64,000 nt of DNA, taken from NCBI GenBank assembly GCA_964412555.1, contig CAYPPG010000012.1, forward strand, positions 67,039-131,038. The letters run 5' to 3'. This document shows, one piece after another, positions 51,476 to 60,364 of this stretch. This DNA is from CAYPPG01 sp964412555 (lineage in GTDB: Bacteria > Hinthialibacterota > Hinthialibacteria > Hinthialibacterales > Hinthialibacteraceae). Numbering within the stretch: position 1 is the first letter of the stretch; each line of letters starts with the position of its first letter. The position numbers and the translations under genes were made by a program. The notes below the pieces were generated by a model that was not told the DNA's origin, ran no database searches, and saw only the letters and a program-made list of their open reading frames with translations.

Positions 51476-54370
51476 CTAATACATCATCCACCCGGCAATA
51501 CTGGTTTCAGAAAGCAAGTCAATTGTTTTTACACTGCTTGCTGACAAAGGAATCGCCCCGTCGTTCAACCGGCTCAATCGTTCATCGACTTGCACCAATA
51601 CACTTCCAGACGGCTCTTCCTCACCAATCCACTTGAAGCGAACGGAAACGACATCTGTAGGATGGGTCAGCGACCCATCCATCGGCACCCCCAATGCTCC
51701 TGCAAGAATAAACGATCCTTCCTGGGATGCATTCGTAGCCATCAAACTCATGGCATCCTTCACCAACAAACAGGCATCCTCCTCTACAACCGCCACCTTC
51801 GATGGATCAAACTGCAATCCCAATTTCACTCCACACAACTCGCTCGCGTCGTCGACCGCGAACCGCACAATCCAACTCTTCCCATCTGGTGCAGATGTAA
51901 CGGAAGCGGTAAGTTCCCGATCCACGGCATAGCCTCTATCACGTGATCGTTTCGTTGTCTTGCCGCCCGGTGTATAATCCGGCCCCCAATTGTCTTCATT
52001 GGTGTCTGCCGGGAAAGAATCGATGAGCAGCGCATATTGCTGCAAGATGAGGGATGCGTCCACCGTCGCGATTGTTTGATCCCAATTCACATCCCCTGAG
52101 GGAGTGAAGAACGGATCGTCTTCAACCGGCATCGGGAAATATTCGGTATAATATTGTTGATAGTATTCCGGATACTCACTCGGAGGAAACGCCGGGAAAT
52201 AAGTAATTCGGGACACATCGTATTGGAGAATGAGCGACGCATCCACAGATCCGACAGTACCGTTGTCATTCATATCCCCCCATAAGTATTTGGGGAAAGA
52301 GATGATCTTGAATTCTTCTGTTGCCGAGCGGTCTATTCCGCCGTATTCCTGACCACCGTCGTCATAGAGCGCAACCGAGGCATTGACGACTCCGTGCGCA
52401 TCGGCGGCAGGTGTAAAGGATAATGTACCGCTCGGGATATCGACTGCCGGCTGCACGGAAAATAAGGCCGGTTGATCGTTGTCTGTCATGAAGTGAAGTG
52501 TTTGTGCAATTTCATAGGTTCCCGCGTTGATTTGCGTGGCCCAATGGATGTATTCCTTTGGAGCAACGGGATCGTTCACGAACGCGATTGTCGCTCCTTT
52601 GATAAACCACGGCGCATCATTGACCGGTGTGGCGGAAATAATGAAGTTGAACGGGGTGGAAGCGTTGATTCCGCCGTTTGCTGTGCCTCCACTGTCGAAT
52701 AAAGTGGCCGTTACATCAGAAATACCATAGGCGTCAGCGGCCGTAGTGAACCGCAGGGTGCCGGTTACGTCGATTGTAGGACTGGCAAAAAAGAGTGTTG
52801 GATTACTTGTTTCGATATCAAACCATAGCGTCTGACTGGCTTCATAGGGCGGACCGGCGGAAATGTTGGTAGCCCAATTGGGGATTTCTTGCGGTCCAGC
52901 GTCTTCCAATACCGATTGATTTGCACCACCATCGAAAGAAGGTTGATGATTCGGTCCGAAAACCGATGTCTGCCAGCTGAATAGATCGATGGACAGATCG
53001 CCTTCATTGATACTTGTCAAGGAAGAGTCGAACGTGATATCGATGATGGTTTCGTCCGCCAAAGCAATCGCATCATCAACCAGCATCCGGAATTTTATCA
53101 AGGAAGCTTTTCCATCACCTAGTGGATCTCCTTTACTCGCTGCCGTACAGATCAATTGGCCGGATGAAGACGCATCATTGACGAAGGGACCATGCCACAA
53201 TTCACATGAGGTACCATTGATTGTGGCTGAGCCGGTAACATAGGTGATTAATGCCGGATTGTATTGGATTCCGATGCGGTAACCGAGGGTGGTGCTGGCA
53301 TCGCTGATTTCGACTGCTAGTTCGAGTTCTTGACCCCGGTGGACGGTTGTGTGAGAAGGTTCCAGTGAGAGCACGGGATCACTGACACCATAAATCCAGG
53401 TATCATTTAGTTGAGTAGTAAATGTTCCTTGGTTCCCCCCAAATAAAATTGTACTTCCATGATTTGAATTATATGCAATCGCATATGCAACTCGTGGTGA
53501 TGGGGCTATTTCTGTTTCAATTTGTTGCCAATTCTCTCCATCCCATTCCCATGTATCATTAAGAGGATCATTAACTATGCCTCCTCCAAACATGACGATC
53601 TTCTCTCGTTGTTCATCATAAACCATGCTCATATGACTTCGACTTGGTGGGGCCGTTTCAGGATATTTTTGACTCCAGCCATTCGTTTCATTCCAAATCC
53701 ACGTTTCATCTAGATCTAGTTGTGTATCGTCCCTTCCTCCAAACACAACATATTCATCATTCTTCTTGTCATAAGCCATACCAAAAAATTTTCTTGAAGT
53801 GAATTCAGGAGGTATGGGATTCATTGGGTACCAATTTGCTCCATCATATTCCCACATATCCCATACATGTGGGCCACCTGATATTGATCCCCCAAAAACA
53901 ACCACACGATTTCTGTATGTATCATAAATCATACCAGCACCATTTCGAACTGGCGGTTTATCAGGTGTCTCTATTTTTGTCCAATCTATTCCATCATATT
54001 CCCACGTATCGTTCACTTCACTGCCATTTACTTCTCCCATTCCTCCAAAAAGGACAATAACGTTTCGATCTTCATCAAAAACCATTTTCGCGGATACTAA
54101 TATTGGCATTGTAGTGGCGGTAAATATTTCTTCCCAACTTTCACCATTCCATTCCCAGGTATCATTTTTTCCTTGATATATCCCACCCGAACCCCCAAAC
54201 AAAACAATAGTATCTCTATTGCTATCATACGCAATCGCAGAATATGAGCGAGCTGAAGGGCCCGTTTCTGAAACTAGATTCCACTCCATATCTTGAGCCG
54301 TAACATGCTTAGGTGAGAGCCACAACACAAAAGCGACCAAAATGCATACCAAAGTACGAGAAATTTTCAT
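51476..54370 (-). CDS. Secreted multidomain protein: kelch propeller, cohesin-like, cadherin-like and dockerin modules
   Basis: The 964-residue protein has a signal peptide (MKISRTLVCILVAFVLWLSP, cleavage after VTA). Six kelch repeats follow (each ending in a form of NDTWEWDGENW and containing VLFGG), about residues 30-330. A cohesin-like domain (LSLEPSHTTVHRGQELELAV, then SLIKFRMLVDDAI) and cadherin-like segments come next. A dockerin-type repeat pair (DMNDNGTVGSVDASLILQYD and DVNWDQTIATVDASLILQQY) precedes a second cohesin-like domain at the C terminus. A single chain with cohesin and dockerin suggests surface assembly. No cellulosomal enzyme gene is adjacent. GGAG precedes the ATG. Confidence 0.85.
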   Translation of the reverse strand: MKISRTLVCILVAFVLWLSPKHVTAQDMEWNLVSETGPSARSYSAIAYDSNRDTIVLFGGSGGIYQGKNDTWEWNGESWEEIFTATTMPILVSAKMVFDEDRNVIVLFGGMGEVNGSEVNDTWEYDGIDWTKIETPDKPPVRNGAGMIYDTYRNRVVVFGGSISGGPHVWDMWEYDGANWYPMNPIPPEFTSRKFFGMAYDKKNDEYVVFGGRDDTQLDLDETWIWNETNGWSQKYPETAPPSRSHMSMVYDEQREKIVMFGGGIVNDPLNDTWEWDGENWQQIETEIAPSPRVAYAIAYNSNHGSTILFGGNQGTFTTQLNDTWIYGVSDPVLSLEPSHTTVHRGQELELAVEISDASTTLGYRIGIQYNPALITYVTGSATINGTSCELWHGPFVNDASSSGQLICTAASKGDPLGDGKASLIKFRMLVDDAIALADETIIDITFDSSLTSINEGDLSIDLFSWQTSVFGPNHQPSFDGGANQSVLEDAGPQEIPNWATNISAGPPYEASQTLWFDIETSNPTLFFASPTIDVTGTLRFTTAADAYGISDVTATLFDSGGTANGGINASTPFNFIISATPVNDAPWFIKGATIAFVNDPVAPKEYIHWATQINAGTYEIAQTLHFMTDNDQPALFSVQPAVDIPSGTLSFTPAADAHGVVNASVALYDDGGQEYGGIDRSATEEFKIISFPKYLWGDMNDNGTVGSVDASLILQYDVSRITYFPAFPPSEYPEYYQQYYTEYFPMPVEDDPFFTPSGDVNWDQTIATVDASLILQQYALLIDSFPADTNEDNWGPDYTPGGKTTKRSRDRGYAVDRELTASVTSAPDGKSWIVRFAVDDASELCGVKLGLQFDPSKVAVVEEDACLLVKDAMSLMATNASQEGSFILAGALGVPMDGSLTHPTDVVSVRFKWIGEEEPSGSVLVQVDERLSRLNDGAIPLSASSVKTIDLLSETSIAGWMMY

Positions 54371-54757
54371 AACTCCATCCTCCAACTTAAAAAATATTAA
54401 TAGACATTTCATGACATTCAAATAAAGTGAGTGTCAAAATGATCTATTTTACTAAATCAGTCTTGTCTCTTTTTAGGAATAATCGGATTAATAGGTCAAA
54501 TCGGTCATTTATTTTCACAAACTGTGGTATTTTTTTGTGGGATATTTCAAAATATCATAAAAAAATAAGCCCAAAACACACGACTTGTCTTTTGGGCTTG
54601 GACACAATGGAATGAAAGATTGTGCATGGATTTGCGTTTCGCGATGAAACGATTCCATGCAATAACCCTTCTGGGTATTTCTTCCATATGGTAAGTCGAA
54701 GGAGAAAGAAAAATCGGTCACAATTTCGTAAAAAAAGTGGAAAAAAAGAAGAAAAGA
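54371..54757. other. AT-rich gap with a terminator
   Basis: No gene is supported in these 387 bases between two minus-strand genes. It holds a terminator at 54567-54599 for the gene at 54758. The promoter of the kelch-cohesin gene should be in 54375-54560, but no consensus is clear. Confidence 0.5.
54567..54599 (-). terminator. Rho-independent terminator
   Basis: A ten-base stem (AAGCCCAAAA/TTTTGGGCTT) with a 13-base loop is followed on the minus strand by ATTTTTTTATG. It lies about 160 bases after the stop of the gene at 54758-56323. Confidence 0.7.
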
Positions 54758-56323
54758 CTAGCGGTAGGCCTCAAAAGGGGAAAAATCGGAAATATTTGTC
54801 TGGTATTCGATCCTGTAGATCGTTTGATTACTAACTTGATCTAAAAAGTACAGTTCCGGAAAGCTGTCTTCATCGTTGTCGGCGAAGACGGCTATCCGTC
54901 CGAGAGGAACGGGGATTGTCTCTTTTTCATTCAAATCCGTATCGAAAATGAGGATGGCGGGATAGTCAGGAGTGTAGCGGGAAATGATTACATCGTGTTC
55001 CCCATCCCCATCCATGTCGGTTATCCCTAGCATACGAAACTGATCTGTGAGATCATCGGAAATATCAAGGGAAGCGGCCAATCCTTGATTCAGATCGTAT
55101 TTCATCAAACGCGGGATTTCTTGTGCTTTGACATAGAGAATATCGCTTTTTTCCGGAGCCATCATTCCGTTATAGGATAAGCCTTCTTCAAAAGTGAATT
55201 CGTTGAGTTTTTCACTGGTTTTCAGATCATGAACAAAAATCTTGCCGGGAGTTACCGGATCCCAAACCCGTATCCCGCCGCTTATCGCAATAGTGACCAA
55301 ATGTCCGGAGGCATCTTCATTGATGATGGAAGAACTGGTCACAAGTTCGCCGCGTTTATAGTGCCATTCCAGTGATAATGGATCGGAATTAGGAGCTGAA
55401 TCATCATATTTCAAACAAAAATCATATGCCTCCCGATCCTTCATCAAAATGCCGTCCACCGTTTCACTCACGTTGATGACCTTGCCGTCTTCATCATATA
55501 TTGTCTCGCCATTTACTTTAATCCAATTATCGGGTGTTAATGGTGTAATAAAAAAATAAGTACCAATGTCAGGCAGTGTGATCATGGCTCCGGTTGTCGG
55601 CGGGGTCGCCATGTGGAACTGGGTTTCCAATTCACCGGTTTCAACATCGTAGATATTCACCGAGCGGGGTTTGTAGGATTCGTGAGGGGCGGACATATAA
55701 GCAACCATTTTCCATTTCCCGCTTTCACTGCGGAACATATATTGACCGTTTTCAGTACCATTCCATTCCTGGTCATTGGTCTGATCCCCCCCGAAGATCC
55801 CATTAAAACTCGTCAATACTTTTTCCTGCCGGGGAGAAACAACTTGATAGAGTGTCCGGGGCGTAACTCGGTTATCACTCTGAGCGTCTGCAATTTGGCA
55901 AAAGACTTCCATGCCGGGAATGCTGTCATAGTCCATAAGTTGTATGCATATGGCGACTTCCGTATCTAACGATTCTGTGTATGGATTGGGTTCCAAAAGC
56001 ATCGTGAACGATTCGCCGGTACTGAGGTCGTGAACGAGCAGTGAAGGCGGATCATTCACCGCGCATACCAATTGTGTTTTTCCATTTCCCAGCACATCCC
56101 CCGCCAACAAAGTGCCCTCCAGGCGAGCCGGTAAAGAAAATGAATCGACAACAAGTGAAGTTCCAGCATGAAGAGGCTTCAAGGTAGGGAAAAAGCGCGT
56201 GTTTGTTGTCGTACCTGATCCATAAGACCAGGGACGGGCAAAAGTGTTCTGAGACAATACAATCGAAAGAATGAAAGACGCGATGGAAATCTTTTTGATC
56301 AATGTGCCCAAACAATGCATCAT
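54758..56323 (-). CDS. Secreted FG-GAP-like propeller protein, first of two paralogues
   Basis: The 521-residue product has a signal peptide (KKISIASFILSIVLSQNTFA). The mature part is a beta-propeller with FG-GAP-like blades, for example LLAGDVLGNGKTQLVCAVND, GITDMDGDGEHDVIISRYTP and VFADNDEDSFPELYFLDQVS. It ends SDFSPFEAYR. The divergent gene at 56697 encodes a protein of similar size with a signal peptide, the same kind of blades (VDADQDQVNDILYTIL, GDVDGNGCGEVIFIS) and a similar ending SDFLRY. A GGGAGG ribosome binding site precedes two adjacent ATGs. Function unknown. Confidence 0.75.
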   Translation of the reverse strand: MMHCLGTLIKKISIASFILSIVLSQNTFARPWSYGSGTTTNTRFFPTLKPLHAGTSLVVDSFSLPARLEGTLLAGDVLGNGKTQLVCAVNDPPSLLVHDLSTGESFTMLLEPNPYTESLDTEVAICIQLMDYDSIPGMEVFCQIADAQSDNRVTPRTLYQVVSPRQEKVLTSFNGIFGGDQTNDQEWNGTENGQYMFRSESGKWKMVAYMSAPHESYKPRSVNIYDVETGELETQFHMATPPTTGAMITLPDIGTYFFITPLTPDNWIKVNGETIYDEDGKVINVSETVDGILMKDREAYDFCLKYDDSAPNSDPLSLEWHYKRGELVTSSSIINEDASGHLVTIAISGGIRVWDPVTPGKIFVHDLKTSEKLNEFTFEEGLSYNGMMAPEKSDILYVKAQEIPRLMKYDLNQGLAASLDISDDLTDQFRMLGITDMDGDGEHDVIISRYTPDYPAILIFDTDLNEKETIPVPLGRIAVFADNDEDSFPELYFLDQVSNQTIYRIEYQTNISDFSPFEAYR

Positions 56324-56363
56324 AACCTCCCATAAACATTACAGTTGCTATTTGATAGAAAAA

Positions 56364-56407
56364 TTGTCTGAATCCGGATTTTCAGGATTCAAGGATGAAC
56401 AGGATTT
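56364..56407 (+). repeat. Interspersed GTCTGAAT...CAGGATT repeat, copy 2
   Basis: This matches copy 1 at 29033-29076 in about 36 of 44 positions by eye (TTGTCTGAATCCGGATTTTC then AGGATTCAAGGATGAACAGG). Confidence 0.75.
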
Positions 56408-56490
56408 ATTCATTGATGCGTCAATTAAAAATTTAGTGACTGATCAGTGAATAATGATCATTATTTCGGATCATTCAAATAAATATCCTT

Positions 56491-56537
56491 ATTTCAATCC
56501 TGGAAATCCTACTATCCTGGCCAATCATAATTCAGAC
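56491..56537 (-). repeat. Interspersed repeat, inverted and more diverged copy
   Basis: On the minus strand it reads GTCTGAATTATGATTGGCCA then GGATAGTAGGATTTCCAGGA, with the same order of GTCTGAAT and repeated AGGAT words as the other copies. Confidence 0.55.
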
Positions 56538-56696
56538 GATGATATTACAAGACATTACCCTTACTCAAGGTGTATAATAAGGGAACAGAGAATTACGAAA
56601 AACGGTATATAATTAGACCGAAACGGTTGGTGTATACGTTTTTAATAATAAGGATTACAAATCCCTCCTATTTTGGCATGATTTGGAGAATGATCA

Positions 56697-58130
56697 TTGA
56701 TCATTTTATTTTTATGCTTGGTATTTATGCTACTTCATTGCCAATGCGTTTGGGCTGATGGGGACTGGTCTCATCCCTTCGCCGATGTTGCCGCGACCGC
56801 TTCTCTTCAACTGACTCCACAATCAATAAACACTTTGAAACTATTCGACTTACAACAAATATCCCTGCCAACCGAATTAATCGGCTTGCGCTGCGCCGAT
56901 GTAACCGGTGACGGTTTTCAGGATTTATTGGGCACCACGGTAGATCAAAAAGCGATTTGGCTGGTGGATTTCATGAAAAGGAGCGTAAAAGAGATTCCTG
57001 TCTCATTAAATCACGAGGATCATGTATATCTAAGCGCCTTGGTCGATGCAGATCAGGATCAAGTGAACGATATTCTCTATACTATCCTATCGAGCACTGG
57101 TTCTTCCACCCATTGTGTCTTTGGTGTAGAGAAAGAAAATACGATTATTACCGTACAGGGGGATGCGGAGGTCGTCCATGAACGTGCTTTTACCCTCATG
57201 GATGTGAACTTTGATACACAAACGGAATTGATTACTTATGGCATGCAAAGAGATACTGAAAATGGATTTATCGGGATATATGACCTATCATCTGGAAACC
57301 TTTTGATGAATATTGAATTGGAAAGCGCCGTTTCGCCATCCACTTTCGCCATTGTCCGGGATGAATTTTTTGAGGAAACGCGGTTCTTTCTTGCTACACA
57401 ACCAGGGGATGACAGCATATCAGTTCCATCAAGAAGTTCATGGATTCACGCGTTTGTGATTGCTGAAGGATTTGAAACTCCGATTGAATTATGGTCAAAA
57501 CAAATCAATCCGAAATTGATTCCATCACGATTATGCGTAGGGAACACCAACGATGAGAGGGAAACCGTCGTATTGGGCACTCGGCGTGCAGAGAATGCAG
57601 AACCTGAAACGCAAAAATCCATTGTCGAGTTCCACGCTGATTCCGGAGAGATTGTCAATGAATTGGTAATCGGTTCCCGCAACTGTCATGATTTAGCGGT
57701 TGGGAACCTCAATGATGATGCGGAGACAGAAATTGTATTTCTTGACGATAAAGATGATTTGCATCGCATCGATTTTTCCAGAATGCGGGATCGAATTATG
57801 ACCCTTGCTCTTGCCGAAGCGTATCTAGGGATTGCGAACCTGAGGTGGTATCCTTATCCGGGGAATTTAGCTATACAGAAAATCGGCAGCCGGTACATCA
57901 TTCATTTTCTCAACGATCATTTGGATCCTATTGTGTTGGGAGGCTATCCGGTTTCCGGGCAGATCATTGGAAGGCCAATATTGGGCGATGTGGATGGGAA
58001 CGGTTGCGGCGAAGTGATTTTCATCAGCAACAACGGAACACCGAAAGCCAATCGGGTATTTTTTTATGATCCCGATGCGGCAAAACCGGAGAATCCGGAC
58101 TCTGCGATTTCAGACTTTTTACGCTATTAA
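56697..58130 (+). CDS. Secreted FG-GAP-like propeller protein, second paralogue
   Basis: The 477-residue product has a signal peptide (MIILFLCLVFMLLHCQCVWA). Propeller-like blades with short acidic loops follow (LRCADVTGDGFQDLLGTTVD, ALVDADQDQVNDILYTILSS, LAVGNLNDDAETEIVFLDDK, GDVDGNGCGEVIFISNNGTP). The TTG at 56697 is chosen as start because GGAG lies eight bases upstream; an overlapping ATG at 56690 is in a different frame that closes after 22 codons. It resembles the divergent neighbour in size, blades and C terminus. It precedes the sigma factor gene by 178 bases on the same strand. Confidence 0.72.
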   Translation: MIILFLCLVFMLLHCQCVWADGDWSHPFADVAATASLQLTPQSINTLKLFDLQQISLPTELIGLRCADVTGDGFQDLLGTTVDQKAIWLVDFMKRSVKEIPVSLNHEDHVYLSALVDADQDQVNDILYTILSSTGSSTHCVFGVEKENTIITVQGDAEVVHERAFTLMDVNFDTQTELITYGMQRDTENGFIGIYDLSSGNLLMNIELESAVSPSTFAIVRDEFFEETRFFLATQPGDDSISVPSRSSWIHAFVIAEGFETPIELWSKQINPKLIPSRLCVGNTNDERETVVLGTRRAENAEPETQKSIVEFHADSGEIVNELVIGSRNCHDLAVGNLNDDAETEIVFLDDKDDLHRIDFSRMRDRIMTLALAEAYLGIANLRWYPYPGNLAIQKIGSRYIIHFLNDHLDPIVLGGYPVSGQIIGRPILGDVDGNGCGEVIFISNNGTPKANRVFFYDPDAAKPENPDSAISDFLRY

Positions 58131-58221
58131 AAGACCGATTTGTTCAGTTGGAACGATTTACTATTGAAGCGATGACAAATAAGTATGATCTACGTTATGA
58201 ACCTAGTAGCCACCTTATGTT

Positions 58222-58242
58222 GTGCAGACAGGATGTCCGCAC
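58222..58242. repeat. Inverted copy of the 21-bp palindromic repeat
   Basis: GTGCAGACAGGATGTCCGCA plus C is the exact reverse complement of the units at 17499 and 17533, forty kilobases away. It lies in the leader of the sigma factor gene. Confidence 0.9.
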
Positions 58243-58308
58243 CACAATTTTTTGACTTTTTGCCTGTGCATCATTATTGATATTTATTGTGAACGGCAGG
58301 AAAGATTC

Positions 58309-58884
58309 GTGGATGAAGAGATTATTGCAGGGCTGAAAAATGGCTCCGAAGTGGCATTCAGACAGGCTATTAAACAATATCAAGACAATCTCAAACGGTA
58401 TTTGAGAAGTAAACTCGATTCTCCTGGGGATGTTGATGATATTGTTCACGATACCTTTGTGGAATTTTGGATACAATTTGTACAAAAACAAAGAGAGATC
58501 ACCAATCTGAAAGCACTCTTGTTTCGGATCGCACATAATCGGGCTGTCGACCGGATACGGCGAAGCCGATTACAATCGCTGTTCATGCGACATGAAAACA
58601 AGAAATCTGATTTAGAATCGCCTTTATACAATAGTACGCAAAAGGAGATGGATACATCACTTCTCAAAATATTTCTTCAATTGCCGTCAAAAGACCGGGA
58701 AATGTTGGAATTATTTTACATTGAAGAGTTAAAAATGAATGAAATCGCGCAGGTTCTTTGCATTGGGGAAGAAGCGGTCAGCAGCCGGTTACGCCGGGCA
58801 CGCACAAGATTGAAAAATCTATTACCGGAGTCATTTTATCAGGAGTGGAGAGAAACCCATGACCTCTCAGAAGTTCGACTTTGA
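58309..58884 (+). CDS. ECF-type RNA polymerase sigma factor
   Basis: The 191-residue product has sigma region 2 (SPGDVDDIVHDTFVEFWIQF, ALLFRIAHNRAVDRIRRSRL) and region 4 (PSKDREMLELFYIEELKMNE, then IAQVLCIGEEAVSSRLRRAR). It lacks regions 1 and 3, as in ECF factors. The GTG at 58309 has AGGAAAG about eight bases upstream; a longer frame upstream runs through a palindromic repeat and is unlikely to be coding. The FecR-like gene starts 26 bases before its stop, which indicates a sigma/regulator pair. Target promoters cannot be told. Confidence 0.9.
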   Translation: MDEEIIAGLKNGSEVAFRQAIKQYQDNLKRYLRSKLDSPGDVDDIVHDTFVEFWIQFVQKQREITNLKALLFRIAHNRAVDRIRRSRLQSLFMRHENKKSDLESPLYNSTQKEMDTSLLKIFLQLPSKDREMLELFYIEELKMNEIAQVLCIGEEAVSSRLRRARTRLKNLLPESFYQEWRETHDLSEVRL

Positions 58885-59623
58885 CGATTTGTTGAAACGA
58901 AGAATTAAACCAGCATTGGAGAGCGATATTTCCAAAACCGATCTGGAATTCCGCATTATACAAACGATCCAACACTCTTCTAAACGTGGGATTGATTTTT
59001 TATGGATTAGTCAATGGGCGGGCGGGATCGCAGGAATGCTATTGATCGTTTTCATTCTTTCCATGTTTATTTCACGTCCGGCCTCTCTAACAATACAATT
59101 TCTATCCGGAAATGGTGAAATCGTTGTCAATGGAGAGAAAAAGGCAATCCAGCGAAATCCGTCTACATTGTCCTCTGGTGTTGAATTGTTTACTGATACC
59201 AATCAAATCGCCGTCAATTTAGGTGAAAAAACAACCATAATTCTCGACCAAAAGACCAAAATTCAGTATACGGATACACGATCTATTTTTGTTGAAACTG
59301 GACGATTCTTTTATGGTAGTCATAATGAGAATCCAACAGCATGGGAATTTCAAACATCTCTAGGGACATTACAGCCTGTCGGAACTCAATTTGATTTGAT
59401 TGTCGATATGGATCAGCTGCTGCTAAAGGTTTTCGAAGGAACGGTTTTGGTGCAAACAACACATTACGAAAAATCCGTTCAAAAAGGAGAATCCTCTATT
59501 CTCACTTCCCAACAATGCGAAATCGATACCACTCCACCTGTCAAAGAACAATGGTGGTCCGTTACTCCCACGGTTCCCTGGACCCAATTCTTAAACCGAC
59601 AACAAAATCATTCAATTAACTGA
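58859..59623 (+). CDS. FecR-like membrane regulator (probable anti-sigma factor)
   Basis: The 254-residue product has a cytoplasmic N-terminal segment, one membrane helix at about residues 53-71 (GGIAGMLLIVFILSMFISRP) and a periplasmic FecR domain (IFVETGRFFYGSHNENPTAW, ETSLGTLQPVGT-like FQTSLGTLQPVGTQFDLIVD, then LLKVFEGTVLVQT). FecR proteins control their partner ECF sigma factor across the membrane. The 26-base overlap with the sigma gene supports this. No TonB-dependent receptor gene is nearby, so the signal is not iron-siderophore uptake in the classical arrangement. Confidence 0.85.
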   Translation: MTSQKFDFDDLLKRRIKPALESDISKTDLEFRIIQTIQHSSKRGIDFLWISQWAGGIAGMLLIVFILSMFISRPASLTIQFLSGNGEIVVNGEKKAIQRNPSTLSSGVELFTDTNQIAVNLGEKTTIILDQKTKIQYTDTRSIFVETGRFFYGSHNENPTAWEFQTSLGTLQPVGTQFDLIVDMDQLLLKVFEGTVLVQTTHYEKSVQKGESSILTSQQCEIDTTPPVKEQWWSVTPTVPWTQFLNRQQNHSIN

Positions 59624-59699
59624 TTTTTGGCATTACATGAATTGACAAACCAAATCTCCGGATGATAGAGTAGTTTAGTTTTTATGATCTGGAGATGGT

Positions 59700-60320
59700 G
59701 TGTTGGGCAATTTTCGTGCGAATGAAAATCGTTCCAAAACAAAGTCTTTTACGCTTTTGGAACTCATGGTATGCCTGTCGGTAATTGCGGTGTTGGGGAT
59801 TATTGTTGTGCCTCGGTACTACGATTGTTTTATCCGTGTAAAAATTGCTTCCATTCAGGAAAAGGGGAAATTGATATCCCAAAGCCTGCAACAATTTCTC
59901 TTGGATAACCCGCATTATAATGAAAATAAACGCCATTCTAACGTTGCCTCGGACGGTAGCGGGAACGTTCTTTTTTGCAATGTCCATGAAGCGCCCTGTT
60001 ATTTTCAACATTTAATTCCGGATCATCTTTCCCCCGATTTTTTTCATGATCCCTTTCTCGATGAAGTATTTGGACTTTCTTATCTCGTTTCCGCAATGAA
60101 ACAGGAAATCCACGGTATATTCCCATGCAAAGAGGGAAACCAAAGCGGTTCAATGATCATCAGCCGGGGACCGGATCAGAATATCGAGCAAATATCTCCC
60201 TCGATTGTCTATTATGGAATCCAATATGCAGTGACAAACGGTATACGGAGCACCGGTGATATTTTCGTGACGATTCCGGAAATCTCCTATCCCACATTTC
60301 TTCTATATCAGCAACGATAA
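59700..60320 (+). CDS. Type IV pilin/pseudopilin-like protein with Ser before the cleavage site
   Basis: The 206-residue product begins with a basic leader and the class III signal KTKSFTLLELMVCLSVIAVL. This is the pilin/pseudopilin N-terminal helix with Glu at +5 of the mature protein. The residue before the processed Phe is Ser, where nearly all family members have Gly. The rest is a globular domain with ending FVTIPEISYPTFLLYQQR. The GTG at 59700 has GGAG five bases upstream. It follows the FecR-like gene by 76 bases. No secretion ATPase or prepilin peptidase gene lies in this window. Confidence 0.82.
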   Translation: MLGNFRANENRSKTKSFTLLELMVCLSVIAVLGIIVVPRYYDCFIRVKIASIQEKGKLISQSLQQFLLDNPHYNENKRHSNVASDGSGNVLFCNVHEAPCYFQHLIPDHLSPDFFHDPFLDEVFGLSYLVSAMKQEIHGIFPCKEGNQSGSMIISRGPDQNIEQISPSIVYYGIQYAVTNGIRSTGDIFVTIPEISYPTFLLYQQR

Positions 60321-60364
60321 TACGAATATAATCCCAAAAGTGTCTATTTAGTTCGATTGTTTCC

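Larger units (their letters stand above)
56324..56696. other. Divergent intergenic region with two inverted copies of a repeat
   Basis: No gene is supported. The region holds one direct (56364-56407) and one inverted (56491-56537) copy of the GTCTGAAT...CAGGATT repeat, which could pair as a large hairpin. Promoters for the two divergent genes should lie here. Confidence 0.6.

Noticed and set aside
58222..58308. A longer N terminus for the ECF sigma factor
   Set aside because: The extra 29 codons run through a palindromic repeat and precede a GTG with a good ribosome binding site that gives the usual family length.
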